DNA of 64,000 bases from Hyphomicrobiales bacterium (GTDB taxonomy: Bacteria; Pseudomonadota; Alphaproteobacteria; Rhizobiales; Rhizobiaceae), in NCBI GenBank assembly GCA_021775455.1, contig JAJFHU010000043.1:1-64000 (forward strand), read 5' to 3'. Made by a program: the position numbers and the translations under genes. How positions within the stretch are numbered: position 1 is the stretch's first letter; every line of letters starts with the position of its first letter. Of this stretch, positions 18,180 through 27,399 are shown piece by piece. The notes under the pieces were generated by a model, which was given only the letters and a program-made list of their open reading frames with translations, was not told where the DNA came from and searched no databases.

Positions 18180-18326
18180 CGTTATGTCGCGTAAACGATG
18201 TTTTGGCGGCTCAGCTACGACAAAAGTAGAAGATAGCGAACAGATTCCCCGGTTCGGGAATGATATTCGGCGTTACAAGTTCAGTCAATTTGAAATTATT
18301 TAATGTAATTTAAAAATTTTTGAAAC

Positions 18327-18346
18327 TTCGTATCAAAAGATACGAA
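18327..18346 (-). terminator. Hairpin after engB, probable terminator
   Basis: A perfect 8-bp inverted repeat, TTCGTATC-AAAA-GATACGAA, begins 17 bases after the engB stop. On the minus strand it is followed by GTTTCAAAAATTTTT, so it can act as a weak terminator of the rpmH-rnpA-yidC-engB transcript. The symmetrical core could equally be an operator for the downstream transporter gene. Confidence 0.5.
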
Positions 18347-18362
18347 ATGGCACTGTCGTGAT

Positions 18363-19019
18363 TCATGCGAGATCTGCAATTTCTCTTCTCAGCGAATCCA
18401 TTCCCAGATTTTTCTCCGATGAAGTTGAAATGATATCCGGATGGGCGGCGGGCCGCTTGCTGATTTTGGTAAGGGTCGCAGCTTCAATTTTATTGAACGC
18501 CGGCTTTTTAATCTTGTCAATCTTGGTGAGGACAATTTGATACGAGACTGCCGCCGCATCCAGCATGTCCAATACTTCAATATCATTGGGTTTTAGCCCA
18601 TGCCGGGAATCGATAAGCACAAATACGCGCCGTAGGGTGGAGCGACCCCGAAGGTAAGAAAACACCAACCTCGTCCAAGCCTCAACCTGGGCCTTGGGAG
18701 CCTTCGCGTAGCCATACCCAGGCATGTCCACTACTGCAAGTTCAACTGATTCACCGCTATCTTCAGGTACAAAATAGTTGAGTTCTTGCGTTCTGCCAGG
18801 TGTGTTGGAGGTTCGGGCAAGTCCCTTCCGCCCAAATAGGGCATTGATAAGTGATGATTTGCCCACATTGGACCGTCCCGCAAATGCGACCTCAACCGGG
18901 CCCTCCGAAGGTAAAAACTGTAGCGAGGGAGCACCAAGCAAAAAGGCCCATGGCCGGGCAAAAAAACGCCGCCCCTTTTCGGTGGCGGCGTGATCGTTGA
19001 TTTCATTGTCCGATGACAT
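18363..19019 (-). CDS. engB: Ribosome biogenesis GTPase EngB/YsxC
   Basis: An essential small GTPase for large ribosomal subunit assembly. The GTP-binding motifs are in order: GRSNVGKSS (48-56, G1), TPGRTQ (74-79, G2 region), DMPG (98-101, G3) and LTKID (164-168, G4). It is 218 residues from ATG 19019, four bases after the yidC stop; an upstream start would overlap yidC by 59 bases. It is the last gene of rpmH-rnpA-yidC-engB. Confidence 0.96.
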   Translation of the reverse strand: MSSDNEINDHAATEKGRRFFARPWAFLLGAPSLQFLPSEGPVEVAFAGRSNVGKSSLINALFGRKGLARTSNTPGRTQELNYFVPEDSGESVELAVVDMPGYGYAKAPKAQVEAWTRLVFSYLRGRSTLRRVFVLIDSRHGLKPNDIEVLDMLDAAAVSYQIVLTKIDKIKKPAFNKIEAATLTKISKRPAAHPDIISTSSEKNLGMDSLRREIADLA

Positions 19020-19023
19020 TGGT

Positions 19024-20868
19024 CTACTTCTTTTTGTCGTCACCCTCGGCGGTGTCGGGATCTTCGGCCTTTTTGCGTCCAATAATGCCTTTCAGATTGT
19101 CCAAAAGCTCGATCTTCGCACCATGACGCCTCATGATAAAGCCTTGTTGCAAGATTGATAGGAAGTTGTTCCACGCCCAATATATAATGAGGCCGGCTGG
19201 AAACGATGCCAACATGAAAGTGAAGACGATTGGCATCCACTTGAAAATCATGGCTTGTGTAGGATCCGGCGGTGCAGGGTTCATCTGCATCTGCAGGAAC
19301 ATTGTAATGCCCATGAGAAGTGGCCAAACCCCAATCATGAAAATACCACCAACTTCAAATGGCAATAGACCGAACAGGTTGAACACGGATGTCGGATCAG
19401 GTGCTGCGAGGTCCTGGATCCAGCCAACAAAGGGTGCATGGCGCATTTCAATGGTTACGAAAATAACCTTGTAGAGCGCGAAAAATACCGGAATCTGAAC
19501 CAGAATTGGCCAACAACCAGCGGCCGGGTTGATTTTTTCCCGCTTGTAAAGTGCCATCATCTCTTTTTGCTGCGCAACCTTGTCTTCCGCAAATCGTTCG
19601 CGGATTGACATCATCTCGGGCTGAACCTTCTTCATCTTTGCCATCGATGCGTAGGACATGTTGGCAAGTGGGAAGAATACGGCCTTAACGATCACGGTTG
19701 TAATCAAAATTGCGAAGCCGAAATTCCCGACCAGAAGGAAGAGCCAGTTCAGCAACTTGAAGAGAGGCTTGGTAATAAAGTGAAACCAGCCCCAGTCGAT
19801 CATCAGTTCAAAGCGGTCGATACCCAGATTTTCCTCGTAGGCATCGATCATGTAGGTTTTTTTGGCGCCGGCAAACAGGCGGCTTTGAACCGAAATGCTG
19901 CTCCCGGCGGCAACCGGCAGGGTCGTTCCCAAAAAATCGGTCTGGAATCTTTCCCGCCCATCAGCAAAGTATGAGTAAGTTGGTTTGAAAGTTCCACCCG
20001 GAATCAACGCTGCACCCCAGAATTTGTCGGTAATGCCGAGCCACCCGCCTTCTACCAGGCCAGTTGAAATCGTCTTGTCGTCCATGAGGTCATCATAGTC
20101 GATCTCCTGCAAACCATCTTCACCGAGGACGCCAATCATCCCCTCGTGCAGAACGAAAAAATTGGCGACTTCAGGTATCCCGAACCTGACGATTCTCCCG
20201 TACGGGGTAATATCTATGGTGCTTGAAGATGTATTTTCAACACTATCGTTGATTGTGAACATGTAGCCATCATCAATCGCAATCTCGCGCTTGAATTTGA
20301 CACCAGTCCCATTGGTCCAACTCAATACAACTGGGTTATTCAGACCGAGCTGGTCACCGCTATCGACGGACCATATCGTATCAGGTGTTGGGACTGCCCC
20401 GGAATTTGCTGACGGTGCAAAGCCAAATTCAGCAAAATATCCATTATCCGCCTGTTGTGGAGACAGCAAAACAATCAACGGGCTGGCAGGGTCAATGGTT
20501 TGGCGGTACTGCCTGAGGCTCAAATCATCAATCCGTGCACCTCTTAGATTGATGGAACCTGTCAACAAGTCTGTTTCAAGTTTTAACCGTTCATCAGCAC
20601 CAACTGCAATTGCACGATCAAGCCCATCGGTTGATGGAATATTTTCCGATGTCGGTGCATTTGCGGAGTTGTCCACAGATGGAATGTCCCCGCCGGAAGC
20701 GTTGGTTTCTTGATCAACCTTTCCAGACTGGGTTTGCATTTGAGCTTCCGCAGCTCTTTGTTCGGCTTCCATACGCGGCGCAACATAGAAAAATTGCCAG
20801 GCGACAATCACCATGATGGAAAGGGCGATTGCTACAATCGTGTTGAAACTGTTGTTGTTGCTGTCCAT
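19024..20868 (-). CDS. yidC: Membrane protein insertase YidC
   Basis: Inserts and folds inner-membrane proteins alone or with SecYEG. At 614 residues it is the long proteobacterial form: an N-terminal helix (about 10-27), a Pro/Ser/Asn-rich linker, a large periplasmic beta domain (about 90-360), then the conserved five-helix core starting at [16 protein letters not shown]. Core features include [21 protein letters not shown] and [24 protein letters not shown]. The C-terminal tail is charged ([16 protein letters not shown]). It starts 18 bases after rnpA. Confidence 0.97.
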   Translation of the reverse strand: MDSNNNSFNTIVAIALSIMVIVAWQFFYVAPRMEAEQRAAEAQMQTQSGKVDQETNASGGDIPSVDNSANAPTSENIPSTDGLDRAIAVGADERLKLETDLLTGSINLRGARIDDLSLRQYRQTIDPASPLIVLLSPQQADNGYFAEFGFAPSANSGAVPTPDTIWSVDSGDQLGLNNPVVLSWTNGTGVKFKREIAIDDGYMFTINDSVENTSSSTIDITPYGRIVRFGIPEVANFFVLHEGMIGVLGEDGLQEIDYDDLMDDKTISTGLVEGGWLGITDKFWGAALIPGGTFKPTYSYFADGRERFQTDFLGTTLPVAAGSSISVQSRLFAGAKKTYMIDAYEENLGIDRFELMIDWGWFHFITKPLFKLLNWLFLLVGNFGFAILITTVIVKAVFFPLANMSYASMAKMKKVQPEMMSIRERFAEDKVAQQKEMMALYKREKINPAAGCWPILVQIPVFFALYKVIFVTIEMRHAPFVGWIQDLAAPDPTSVFNLFGLLPFEVGGIFMIGVWPLLMGITMFLQMQMNPAPPDPTQAMIFKWMPIVFTFMLASFPAGLIIYWAWNNFLSILQQGFIMRRHGAKIELLDNLKGIIGRKKAEDPDTAEGDDKKK

Positions 20869-20886
20869 CCAACTAATCCTGTTACC

Positions 20887-21279
20887 TCAATGTTTGGCCG
20901 GTTTTTGCCCGTTCGAATGAACCCGGTCAAGTGCCGTTTTCAAATCCTGGACAATCTTTGAGAAATCCGCATTAAGCGCGCGCTGTTTGGCAATCAATGC
21001 ATAATCGTGACCAAGCAGGGCGTGGCCTGGAAAACTTTGTCGGACAGCTTCACGCAGGCGGCGCTTGATGCGGTTGCGAACAATGGCATTGCCAACTTTC
21101 TTTGTGACGGTATATCCGACCCGGCAATTACTGTCCAAATCGGCGCGGGTCAGGGATTGCAGTATCAATGTAGAGGTTGACCACCGCCGACCGTTACGCA
21201 ATGCAATAAAATCCGTGCGGGCCCTTATTACAGTCACACAGCCAAAGTCGGTTGCCGTTTTGAACCCATTTACGGTCAA
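20887..21279 (-). CDS. rnpA: Ribonuclease P protein component
   Basis: Protein subunit of RNase P, which trims the 5' ends of tRNA precursors. The family motif is GNAIVRNRIKRRLREAVR, and an aromatic N-terminal strand region matches FIALRNGRRWSTSTLILQ. No ATG fits. I choose TTG 21279, which has GGGAG seven bases upstream and gives 130 residues. Alternatives are GTG 21237, and an ATG at 21351 that would lie inside rpmH. The 28-base gap from rpmH and the overlap problem are usual for this pair. Confidence 0.88.
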   Translation of the reverse strand: MTVNGFKTATDFGCVTVIRARTDFIALRNGRRWSTSTLILQSLTRADLDSNCRVGYTVTKKVGNAIVRNRIKRRLREAVRQSFPGHALLGHDYALIAKQRALNADFSKIVQDLKTALDRVHSNGQKPAKH

Positions 21280-21307
21280 TCGGCAACTCCCGTTTTTGTT
21301 CAGTAAT

Positions 21308-21442
21308 TTAGGCGGAAAGCCGCTTGCGGCCCTTTGCACGACGTGCTGCAATCACGCGTTTACCACCTGGCGTGGCCATGCGGGAACGAAATCCATGGCG
21401 GCGTTTGCGGACCAGATTACTTGGTTGAAATGTACGTTTCAT
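21308..21442 (-). CDS. rpmH: 50S ribosomal protein L34
   Basis: A 44-residue, very basic ribosomal protein. The reading [18 protein letters not shown], followed by [20 protein letters not shown] and ending RKRLSA, is a full match to the L34 family. It is the first gene of rpmH-rnpA-yidC-engB and is preceded by a well-formed sigma-70 promoter about 115 bases upstream. Confidence 0.98.
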   Translation of the reverse strand: MKRTFQPSNLVRKRRHGFRSRMATPGGKRVIAARRAKGRKRLSA

Positions 21443-21557
21443 AACTCGTCATCCGCCAGCAAAGCGGATCCTCATCGATTCAGAATCTGCAGATTTTGGA
21501 CATTCCGATCTTGAGCGGTTCAATAACCGGATTGGAGCTTGTCCACATATTGCAGCG

Positions 21558-21586
21558 CTTATAAGAGCATGACATCTGCAAGTCAA
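21558..21586 (-). promoter_or_regulatory. Sigma-70 promoter of rpmH operon
   Basis: On the minus strand, TTGACT and TATAAG are separated by exactly 17 bases, close to the housekeeping consensus. The -10 element is about 115 bases before the rpmH ATG, leaving a leader of about 110 bases. Confidence 0.65.
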
Positions 21587-21678
21587 CAAACTGTTATCGC
21601 TAAATGGGCTGGTTTTGATATCAGTTTTTGATAGTTTGCCGCTCGATAACCAGACCATTGCATAATGAGATTGCACAT

Positions 21679-22452
21679 ATGGATAATAAACCGGAAGCGG
21701 CACGAAGACCTTTGTGGAAACGATGCCTCCCATTTGTGATCATTGGGGCTCTTTTGCTGTTCGCCTGGAATCGTGGGTGGTTAGACTATTTTACCGTTTC
21801 GCACCTGATTGCTCACCGTGAGTATTTGGGTCAGTTGGTGAGCGCTCATTATCCGGTGACTGTGGTTTCCTTCATTGCAATTTATGCAATTCTGGTTGGG
21901 GTTTCCTTTCCAGGTGCATCATATCTGACAATTATGGGAGGCCTGCTGTTTGGTGGAATATTGGGCGGCTTTTTATCCGTGATTGGCGCGACCGCTGGAG
22001 CGGTTATCATATTCCTGGTTGCCCGCAGTTCGTTTGGCGATTTTTTGCAGGCGCGCGCCGGGCCGTTCGTGGCTCGAATGGTTGATGGGTTTAACAAGGA
22101 TGCTTTTCAATATCTGCTGACAATTCGTCTGACACCGGTTTTTCCCTTTTGGGTCGTCAACATTGTACCGGCGTTGCTCAACATGCGATTGGGGCCGTAT
22201 ACTCTTGCAACATTTCTCGGAATTATTCCCGGCGGCCTTGCCTACGCGTACATTGGAGCAGGGTTGGACAGTATAATCATGGCACAGGAAAAGGCCAATC
22301 CTGGATGTGCCGATGCGGGAACGTGCAGTATTGACGTCAAGGCGCTGGTTACAAAGGAAATCATAATCGCCTTGGCAGCACTGGCCGTGATTTCAATATT
22401 GCCGCTTGTCATACGCAAGCTTCGTAGCAAGACAGCAAAGACACAAAAATAA
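21679..22452 (+). CDS. TVP38/TMEM64 family membrane protein
   Basis: A 257-residue protein of the DedA-like TVP38/TMEM64 (VTT domain) group. The signature is visible as SFPGASYLTIMGGLLFGGILGGFLSVIGATAGAVIIFLVARSSFG, then LLTIRLTPVFPFWVVNIVPALLNMRLGPYTLATFLGIIPGGLAYAYIGAGL. A short loop near the end carries two cysteines (GCADAGTC), possibly a disulfide facing the periplasm. Homologues move lipids across membranes; here the role is unknown. It is 35 bases upstream of a flavoprotein gene, a pairing that is common, and is probably cotranscribed with it. Confidence 0.9.
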   Translation: MDNKPEAARRPLWKRCLPFVIIGALLLFAWNRGWLDYFTVSHLIAHREYLGQLVSAHYPVTVVSFIAIYAILVGVSFPGASYLTIMGGLLFGGILGGFLSVIGATAGAVIIFLVARSSFGDFLQARAGPFVARMVDGFNKDAFQYLLTIRLTPVFPFWVVNIVPALLNMRLGPYTLATFLGIIPGGLAYAYIGAGLDSIIMAQEKANPGCADAGTCSIDVKALVTKEIIIALAALAVISILPLVIRKLRSKTAKTQK

Positions 22453-22487
22453 ATGTTCAAATTGATTAATACCCAAAGGATGGCTTT

Positions 22488-23927
22488 ATGAATACTGCTC
22501 CAAAAACCCTCACTCCCGACATCTGTGTAATTGGTGCAGGCTCTGGTGGATTAAGTGTAGCTGCCGCAGTCGCATCCTTCGGTGTTTCGGTTGTGCTGGT
22601 GGAAAAGGGCAAGATGGGTGGTGATTGCCTGAACACCGGATGTGTGCCGTCTAAGGCATTGCTTGCAGCGGGCAAAAAGGTTCAAACCATCAAGGATGCT
22701 GCAAAGTTTGGCATATCCATTACCGGCGATGTGAAGATCAACCATCAAAAGGTCCATGATCATGTACACAGCGTAATTGCCGCGATTGAACCGAACGATT
22801 CAGTTGAGCGATTTACTGCACTTGGTGTGCAGGTTATCAAGGCAACCGCGAAGTTCATCGACAAGAACACTGTCGTAGCAGGCGATCATGAAATTCGCGC
22901 TCGCCGGTTCGTGGTTGCAACCGGATCAACTGCTTTCGTCCCTCCAATTCCCGGAATTGGTAATGTGCCTTACCTTACCAATGAGAATATCTTTGAGAAT
23001 CGCAAAAAGATTGGCCACTTGATTGTCATCGGTGGTGGGCCAATCGGGATGGAGATGGCACAGGCCCATTGCCGTCTGGGATCGCAGGTTACCGTGGTAG
23101 AGGGCTTGAAGGCACTCGGCAAGGATGATCCAGAACTGGCGGGGGTAGTTCTCGACAGGGTTAGAAAAGAAGGCATCACTATCCATGAAAGTGCGATGGT
23201 ATCTTCGGTCGAGAAGCGTGGTAAAACCGGTGTCCGTGTGTATTACAAGATTGGAGAAATCGAGCAATCGGTAGATGGTACGCATCTTCTGGTCGCAACC
23301 GGTCGTTCTGTTAATGTTGAAGGCATTGGTCTTGAGGAAGCGGGGATTGTATATGATGGAAAAGGCATCAGGGTACGATCTGATTTGCGAACATCGAACC
23401 GGAAGGTTTACGCCATAGGTGATGTAGCAGGCGCTCTGCAATTTACCCACGTGGCTGGCTATCATGCGGGCCTGGTGGTGCGAGGTCTTTTATTCCGCAA
23501 GAAAGCTGTACCAAATTACCAGATTGTACCTTGGGTCACCTATACCGATCCCGAGCTTGCACATGTGGGGATGAATGAGGAAGATGCTCGGGCAAAATAT
23601 GGTCGAATTAACGTGCTACGTTGGCCTTTCCATGAAAATGATCGCGCTCAGGCTGAGCGCAAGACCGAAGGAATGATAAAGCTGGTAACGTCTAAACGGG
23701 GCAAAATTCTTGGCGCAACCATCGTTGGTGCAATCGCTGGAGAAATGATAAATCTCTGGGCGCTGGCGCTTGCAAATTCCATGAAAGTTGGTGACATTGT
23801 CGGTTATGTACCACCCTATCCTACCTTGTCAGAAGTTGGCAAACGTGCGGTGGTATCAAGTTATGTACCTTTGACGCGCAAACCAATGATCCGATGGGTC
23901 ATTGGTGTGCTAAGGAAGTTTGGCTAA
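22488..23927 (+). CDS. Pyridine nucleotide-disulfide oxidoreductase (mercuric reductase/Lpd-like)
   Basis: A 479-residue class I flavin disulfide reductase. It has an FAD motif IGAGSGGLSVAAAVASFG, the redox-active pair in GGDCLNTGCVPSKALL, an NAD(P) motif IGGGPIGMEMAQ and a second FAD block YAIGDVAG. At the C-terminus, lipoamide dehydrogenases and mercuric reductases carry a catalytic His-Pro; here the sequence is PPYPTLSE, with Tyr in place of His. That argues against ordinary lipoamide dehydrogenase, and no C-terminal Cys pair for mercury is present. It is linked to the TVP38 gene before it. Confidence 0.88.
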   Translation: MNTAPKTLTPDICVIGAGSGGLSVAAAVASFGVSVVLVEKGKMGGDCLNTGCVPSKALLAAGKKVQTIKDAAKFGISITGDVKINHQKVHDHVHSVIAAIEPNDSVERFTALGVQVIKATAKFIDKNTVVAGDHEIRARRFVVATGSTAFVPPIPGIGNVPYLTNENIFENRKKIGHLIVIGGGPIGMEMAQAHCRLGSQVTVVEGLKALGKDDPELAGVVLDRVRKEGITIHESAMVSSVEKRGKTGVRVYYKIGEIEQSVDGTHLLVATGRSVNVEGIGLEEAGIVYDGKGIRVRSDLRTSNRKVYAIGDVAGALQFTHVAGYHAGLVVRGLLFRKKAVPNYQIVPWVTYTDPELAHVGMNEEDARAKYGRINVLRWPFHENDRAQAERKTEGMIKLVTSKRGKILGATIVGAIAGEMINLWALALANSMKVGDIVGYVPPYPTLSEVGKRAVVSSYVPLTRKPMIRWVIGVLRKFG

Positions 23928-23941
23928 AGGCAACCATTTCC

Positions 23942-25438
23942 ATGCACCAGTCCCGTCCCCCTGACAAACCCGGCAAAAAAATGCCCGCAGCGAAACGCCG
24001 TTGGGCGCTTCCAGTCAGGGGGCTGTCTGCAAAGCTTCTGATATTGACAGTAATTTTTGTCATGATTGCTGAAGTTTTGATCTTCGTTCCATCAATTGCC
24101 AACTTCCGCAATGTTTGGCTCAGGAACCATCTGTCTACCGCCGAGGCAGCCAGTATTGTTTATCTGGACTCGAAGGAATTCATGCTTAGCCCTGAGGCAG
24201 GGGTTGAGTTGCTGAAGGCAACGCAATCAATCGCTGTCGCGGTACGGCAAGGGCAAATGCGCCAGCTTATGGCATCAAGTTCCATGCCGGGAGATGTCGC
24301 AGAACATATTGATCTGGACAACGTGACCGCTTTTGGATCCATTCGCAGCGCGCTTGGAATGTTGTTTGCATATGATGAAGATCATTACCGTGTATTTGGT
24401 TCTTTTCGTTCCCGAGATGCAATCATGGAATTGGTCCAGCCAATCAAGCCCATCAAACAGGCCATGTGGATTTATGCCCGCAATGTTCTGCTGCTATCCC
24501 TTGCAATATCTGTGATTACAGCAGGACTGGTTTATTTCGCCCTTTACCTGTTGATTGTTCGCCCAATAATTCGCATTTCAGCCAACATGGATGCGTTTTC
24601 AAAATCACCGGAAGATGCCTCCCTGATTTATCGTCCTACGGGACGGGATGATGAATTGGGAATTACCGAAGAGCGTTTGGCGGCCTTTGAAACGGATCTT
24701 CAACAAACATTGCGGCAAAAGCAGCACCTGGCCGATCTTGGGCTGGCTGTCTCAAAAATCAATCACGATTTGCGTAACATTTTGGCATCAGCGCAACTGT
24801 TTTCGGACCGCCTTACCAGTTTGCCGGATCCAACGGTCCAACGATTTGCTCCCAAGCTCATTCGCACCATTGATCGGGCAATCGACTATACGAAGTCGGT
24901 TTTGACTTATGGAAAAGCGGTTGAAACGCCACCGAACCGGCGTGCTTTGCTTTTGCGGCCGATGGTTGGCGAGGTGGCAGAATTGCTCGGTCTGGAAAAT
25001 TCTTCGAGTATTACCTGGCAAAATGCAGTCGATGATGAATTTGAAGTGGTGGCAGATTCCGAGCAGCTGTTCCGCGTATTGATGAATTTGTGCCGCAATG
25101 CCCAGCAGGTAATGCTGGAAATGGATAATCCGGACCGGGAATTGATTGTACGGGTTACGGCTGAAAGAACGGACGATGGAAATTGCATTCAGGTTGCTGA
25201 TAGGGGGCCCGGTATAAGCGAGAAGGTACGCGAAACCCTTTTTGAAGCATTCAAGGGCTCAACCCGGGCCGGTGGGACCGGGCTTGGCATGGCCATTGCG
25301 TCGGAAATTATCCGTGCCCACAGTGGAACCATTGAAATTCAGGAGACCTCACCAAACGGCACAATTATCAGTTTGACTTTGCCTCATTCGGTTGTTGTTG
25401 GTGAAATTGAAATTGACAGGAATATTGCCGCAAAATAG
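23942..25438 (+). CDS. Membrane sensor histidine kinase
   Basis: A 498-residue kinase with two membrane segments (about 31-52 and 181-205) around a periplasmic sensor region of about 130 residues, a HAMP-like linker, a phosphoacceptor segment SKINHDLRNILAS (His275), and an ATPase domain with N box NLCRNAQQV, G1 DRGPGIS and G2 GGTGLGMAI. It begins 15 bases after the flavoprotein stop. No response regulator gene is beside it, so it is an orphan in this window. Confidence 0.92.
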   Translation: MHQSRPPDKPGKKMPAAKRRWALPVRGLSAKLLILTVIFVMIAEVLIFVPSIANFRNVWLRNHLSTAEAASIVYLDSKEFMLSPEAGVELLKATQSIAVAVRQGQMRQLMASSSMPGDVAEHIDLDNVTAFGSIRSALGMLFAYDEDHYRVFGSFRSRDAIMELVQPIKPIKQAMWIYARNVLLLSLAISVITAGLVYFALYLLIVRPIIRISANMDAFSKSPEDASLIYRPTGRDDELGITEERLAAFETDLQQTLRQKQHLADLGLAVSKINHDLRNILASAQLFSDRLTSLPDPTVQRFAPKLIRTIDRAIDYTKSVLTYGKAVETPPNRRALLLRPMVGEVAELLGLENSSSITWQNAVDDEFEVVADSEQLFRVLMNLCRNAQQVMLEMDNPDRELIVRVTAERTDDGNCIQVADRGPGISEKVRETLFEAFKGSTRAGGTGLGMAIASEIIRAHSGTIEIQETSPNGTIISLTLPHSVVVGEIEIDRNIAAK

Positions 25439-25549
25439 CTGCGAAAATGGCTTGCTTTTGTTCGCCTGCGGCATTAGGACAACGCCCTGCGAGGGTTCTG
25501 CATGTCCAACCAGTTTGGAAAGTGGAAATCCCTGCGAAAATGGCTCTAA

Positions 25550-25626
25550 GCGCTCGTAGCTCAGCTGGATAGAGTACTTGACTACGAATCAAGGGGTCGG
25601 GAGTTCGAATCTTCCCGAGCGCGCCA
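25550..25626 (+). tRNA. tRNA-Arg (anticodon ACG)
   Basis: A complete cloverleaf of 77 bases: acceptor GCGCTCG/CGAGCGC, D arm with AGCTCAGCTGGATAGAGT, anticodon stem CTTGA/TCAAG with loop CTACGAA (anticodon ACG), T arm GTCGGGAGTTCGAATCTTCCC-type pairing, discriminator G and an encoded CCA end. A 14-base direct repeat (CTGCGAAAATGGCT) occurs at 25439 and 25532, upstream of it. Confidence 0.97.
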
Positions 25627-25727
25627 TTTTTCTTTTCCAGATGATGTTTGTTCTGCATGATTGGCGAAATCGCTCGGATTGTGTGAATAGTTAATTTCTT
25701 TCACCGTGCCTTCACATCGCCAGTATT

Positions 25728-25748
25728 AAATAATTTGATAAAATTATT
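25728..25748. promoter_or_regulatory. Palindromic operator, distal copy
   Basis: A 21-base sequence containing arms AATAATTT and AAATTATT around GATA, a perfect 8-bp inverted repeat. An identical copy lies 195 bases downstream. It is in the 396-base gap between tRNA-Arg and the polyamine operon. No other gene is in the gap; the rest is AT-rich without recognisable structure. Confidence 0.6.
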
Positions 25749-25922
25749 CTAGTCAAGAATTGCTTGCCGCCATCAGCGTCTTTACGGCCATGTTCCGCAT
25801 GTGTCGGCTTTATTTTGAAATATGGAGTTATCGGCTTAAAAAAGCCATTCAGGCGGTGTATTTACAATCACTTCATAGTTCGAAAAATGTTGGGGGATGT
25901 CAGTTGTTCACACCAGAAATCG

Positions 25923-25943
25923 AAATAATTTGATAAAATTATT
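25923..25943. promoter_or_regulatory. Palindromic operator, proximal copy
   Basis: An exact second copy of the 21-base palindrome, 80 bases before the ATG of the aminotransferase gene. Identity over all 21 bases, including the GATA spacer, makes chance unlikely even in AT-rich DNA. A paired arrangement suggests a dimeric regulator that loops or acts cooperatively on this operon. No regulator gene is next to it. Confidence 0.65.
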
Positions 25944-26022
25944 GCAAACGGACTGGCCTATGGTCCAAATTCAGGATATGGAATTCGCATAAACGCAATT
26001 TTATTAATCCAGGGAGCGCACC

Positions 26023-27396
26023 ATGGAGCCGAAACCAAATTTTCCCGATGCGAACCAGATCAAGGAAACTGATCTTCAGCATCATTGGCACCCGTTTACC
26101 GATACGGCGACCTTGGGCAAAGATGAGTTGCGCCTGATTACCCATGCAAAGGGCAGTTACATCTGGGATTCGGAAGGCAATCCGGTTTTGGATGGCATGG
26201 CCGGCCTGTGGTGTGTAAATGTTGGGTATGGTCGTGATGAAATTGTGGACGCGGTTGCCGCACAAATGCGCGATCTGCCCTACTACAATACCTTTTTCAA
26301 ATCGACTCATGCTCCTGTTGCGGCACTTGCTGAAAAAATTGCCTCGACCACACCGGGAGATCTAAACCGCATATTTTTCAATACTTCGGGTTCGGACTCC
26401 AACGATTCCATGTTGCGGACGGTTCGCACTTATTGGGAATCGATGGGAAAGCCGGAAAAACGTGTCATCATCACGCGCAAGAATGCCTATCACGGTTCCA
26501 CGGTTGCCGGTGTCAGCCTTGGTGGCATGGCGGGCATGCAGGCACAGGGCGGTCCCATGGTACCGGACATTGCCCACATTGATCAGCCATATTGGTATGA
26601 AGAAGGCGGGGATATGGATCCTGCCGAATTTGGTCTTGCACGCGCCAAATTGCTTGAAGAAGAAATCGATCGAATTGGTGAAGAAAAGGTTGCTGCATTT
26701 TTTGCTGAGCCCATTCAAGGCGCAGGCGGTGTGATTATCCCACCGGAAACGTACTGGCCGGAAATCAACCGTATTTGCAAAGAGCGCGATATCCTGCTGA
26801 TTACCGATGAAGTGATCTGCGGATTTGGGCGCTTGGGCGAATGGTTTGGTGCAATTCATTACGGCTTGGAGCCAGACATGATGACAATGGCCAAGGGTCT
26901 TTCATCCGGCTACTTGCCAATTGGCGCACTGGCTGTTTCCGACAAGATCGCCCGGCAGATATTCGAAAATGCCGGCGAATATGTTCACGGCTATACCTAT
27001 TCGGGACATCCCGCATGCTGTGCTGCAGCACTTAAGAACATCGAAATTATCGAACGGGAAGGCCTGGTTGATCGTACCCGCACTCATACGGGACCGCTGT
27101 TTCACGATAAATTGCAAACACTGGCTGACCATCCTATGGTTGGCGAAGTGCGCAGCGTTGGCTTGATGGCCGCTATCGAACTTGTTGCGGACAAATCTTC
27201 ACGCAAACGATTTGACAATGTCGGTGAAGTAGGCACCAAATGCCGCGACAAATGTTTTGAAAACGGGCTGATAATGCGTGCTGTACGCGATACAATGGTT
27301 ATATCGCCACCTCTCGTCATAACTGATGGAGAAATCGGTGAACTCGTCGAAAAGGCGTGGAAGTCGATAGATCAGGCTTGGCAGGAAATTGGGTGA
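26023..27396 (+). CDS. Class III aminotransferase, polyamine:pyruvate type
   Basis: A 457-residue PLP enzyme. The N-terminal HHWHPFTDT block and the overall match are those of putrescine/spermidine-pyruvate transaminases (SpuC-like), also near beta-alanine:pyruvate enzymes. PLP contacts: FFNTSGSDSNDS, the ITDEVICGFGRLGEWFG strand with the cofactor Asp, and MAKGLSSGYLPIGA with Lys291 as the Schiff-base residue. It has AGGGAG upstream of ATG. It leads a four-gene operon with two gamma-glutamyl ligases and an oxidase, so polyamine breakdown is the likely role. Confidence 0.88.
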   Translation: MEPKPNFPDANQIKETDLQHHWHPFTDTATLGKDELRLITHAKGSYIWDSEGNPVLDGMAGLWCVNVGYGRDEIVDAVAAQMRDLPYYNTFFKSTHAPVAALAEKIASTTPGDLNRIFFNTSGSDSNDSMLRTVRTYWESMGKPEKRVIITRKNAYHGSTVAGVSLGGMAGMQAQGGPMVPDIAHIDQPYWYEEGGDMDPAEFGLARAKLLEEEIDRIGEEKVAAFFAEPIQGAGGVIIPPETYWPEINRICKERDILLITDEVICGFGRLGEWFGAIHYGLEPDMMTMAKGLSSGYLPIGALAVSDKIARQIFENAGEYVHGYTYSGHPACCAAALKNIEIIEREGLVDRTRTHTGPLFHDKLQTLADHPMVGEVRSVGLMAAIELVADKSSRKRFDNVGEVGTKCRDKCFENGLIMRAVRDTMVISPPLVITDGEIGELVEKAWKSIDQAWQEIG

Positions 27397-27399
27397 CGC

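Noticed and set aside
21539-21547. TTGTCCACA, close to a DnaA box, beside rpmH-rnpA, the classical origin region in some bacteria
   Set aside because: Only one near-match, no AT-rich unwinding region with box cluster, no dnaA, dnaN or parAB nearby. Alphaproteobacterial origins are usually at hemE or repABC.
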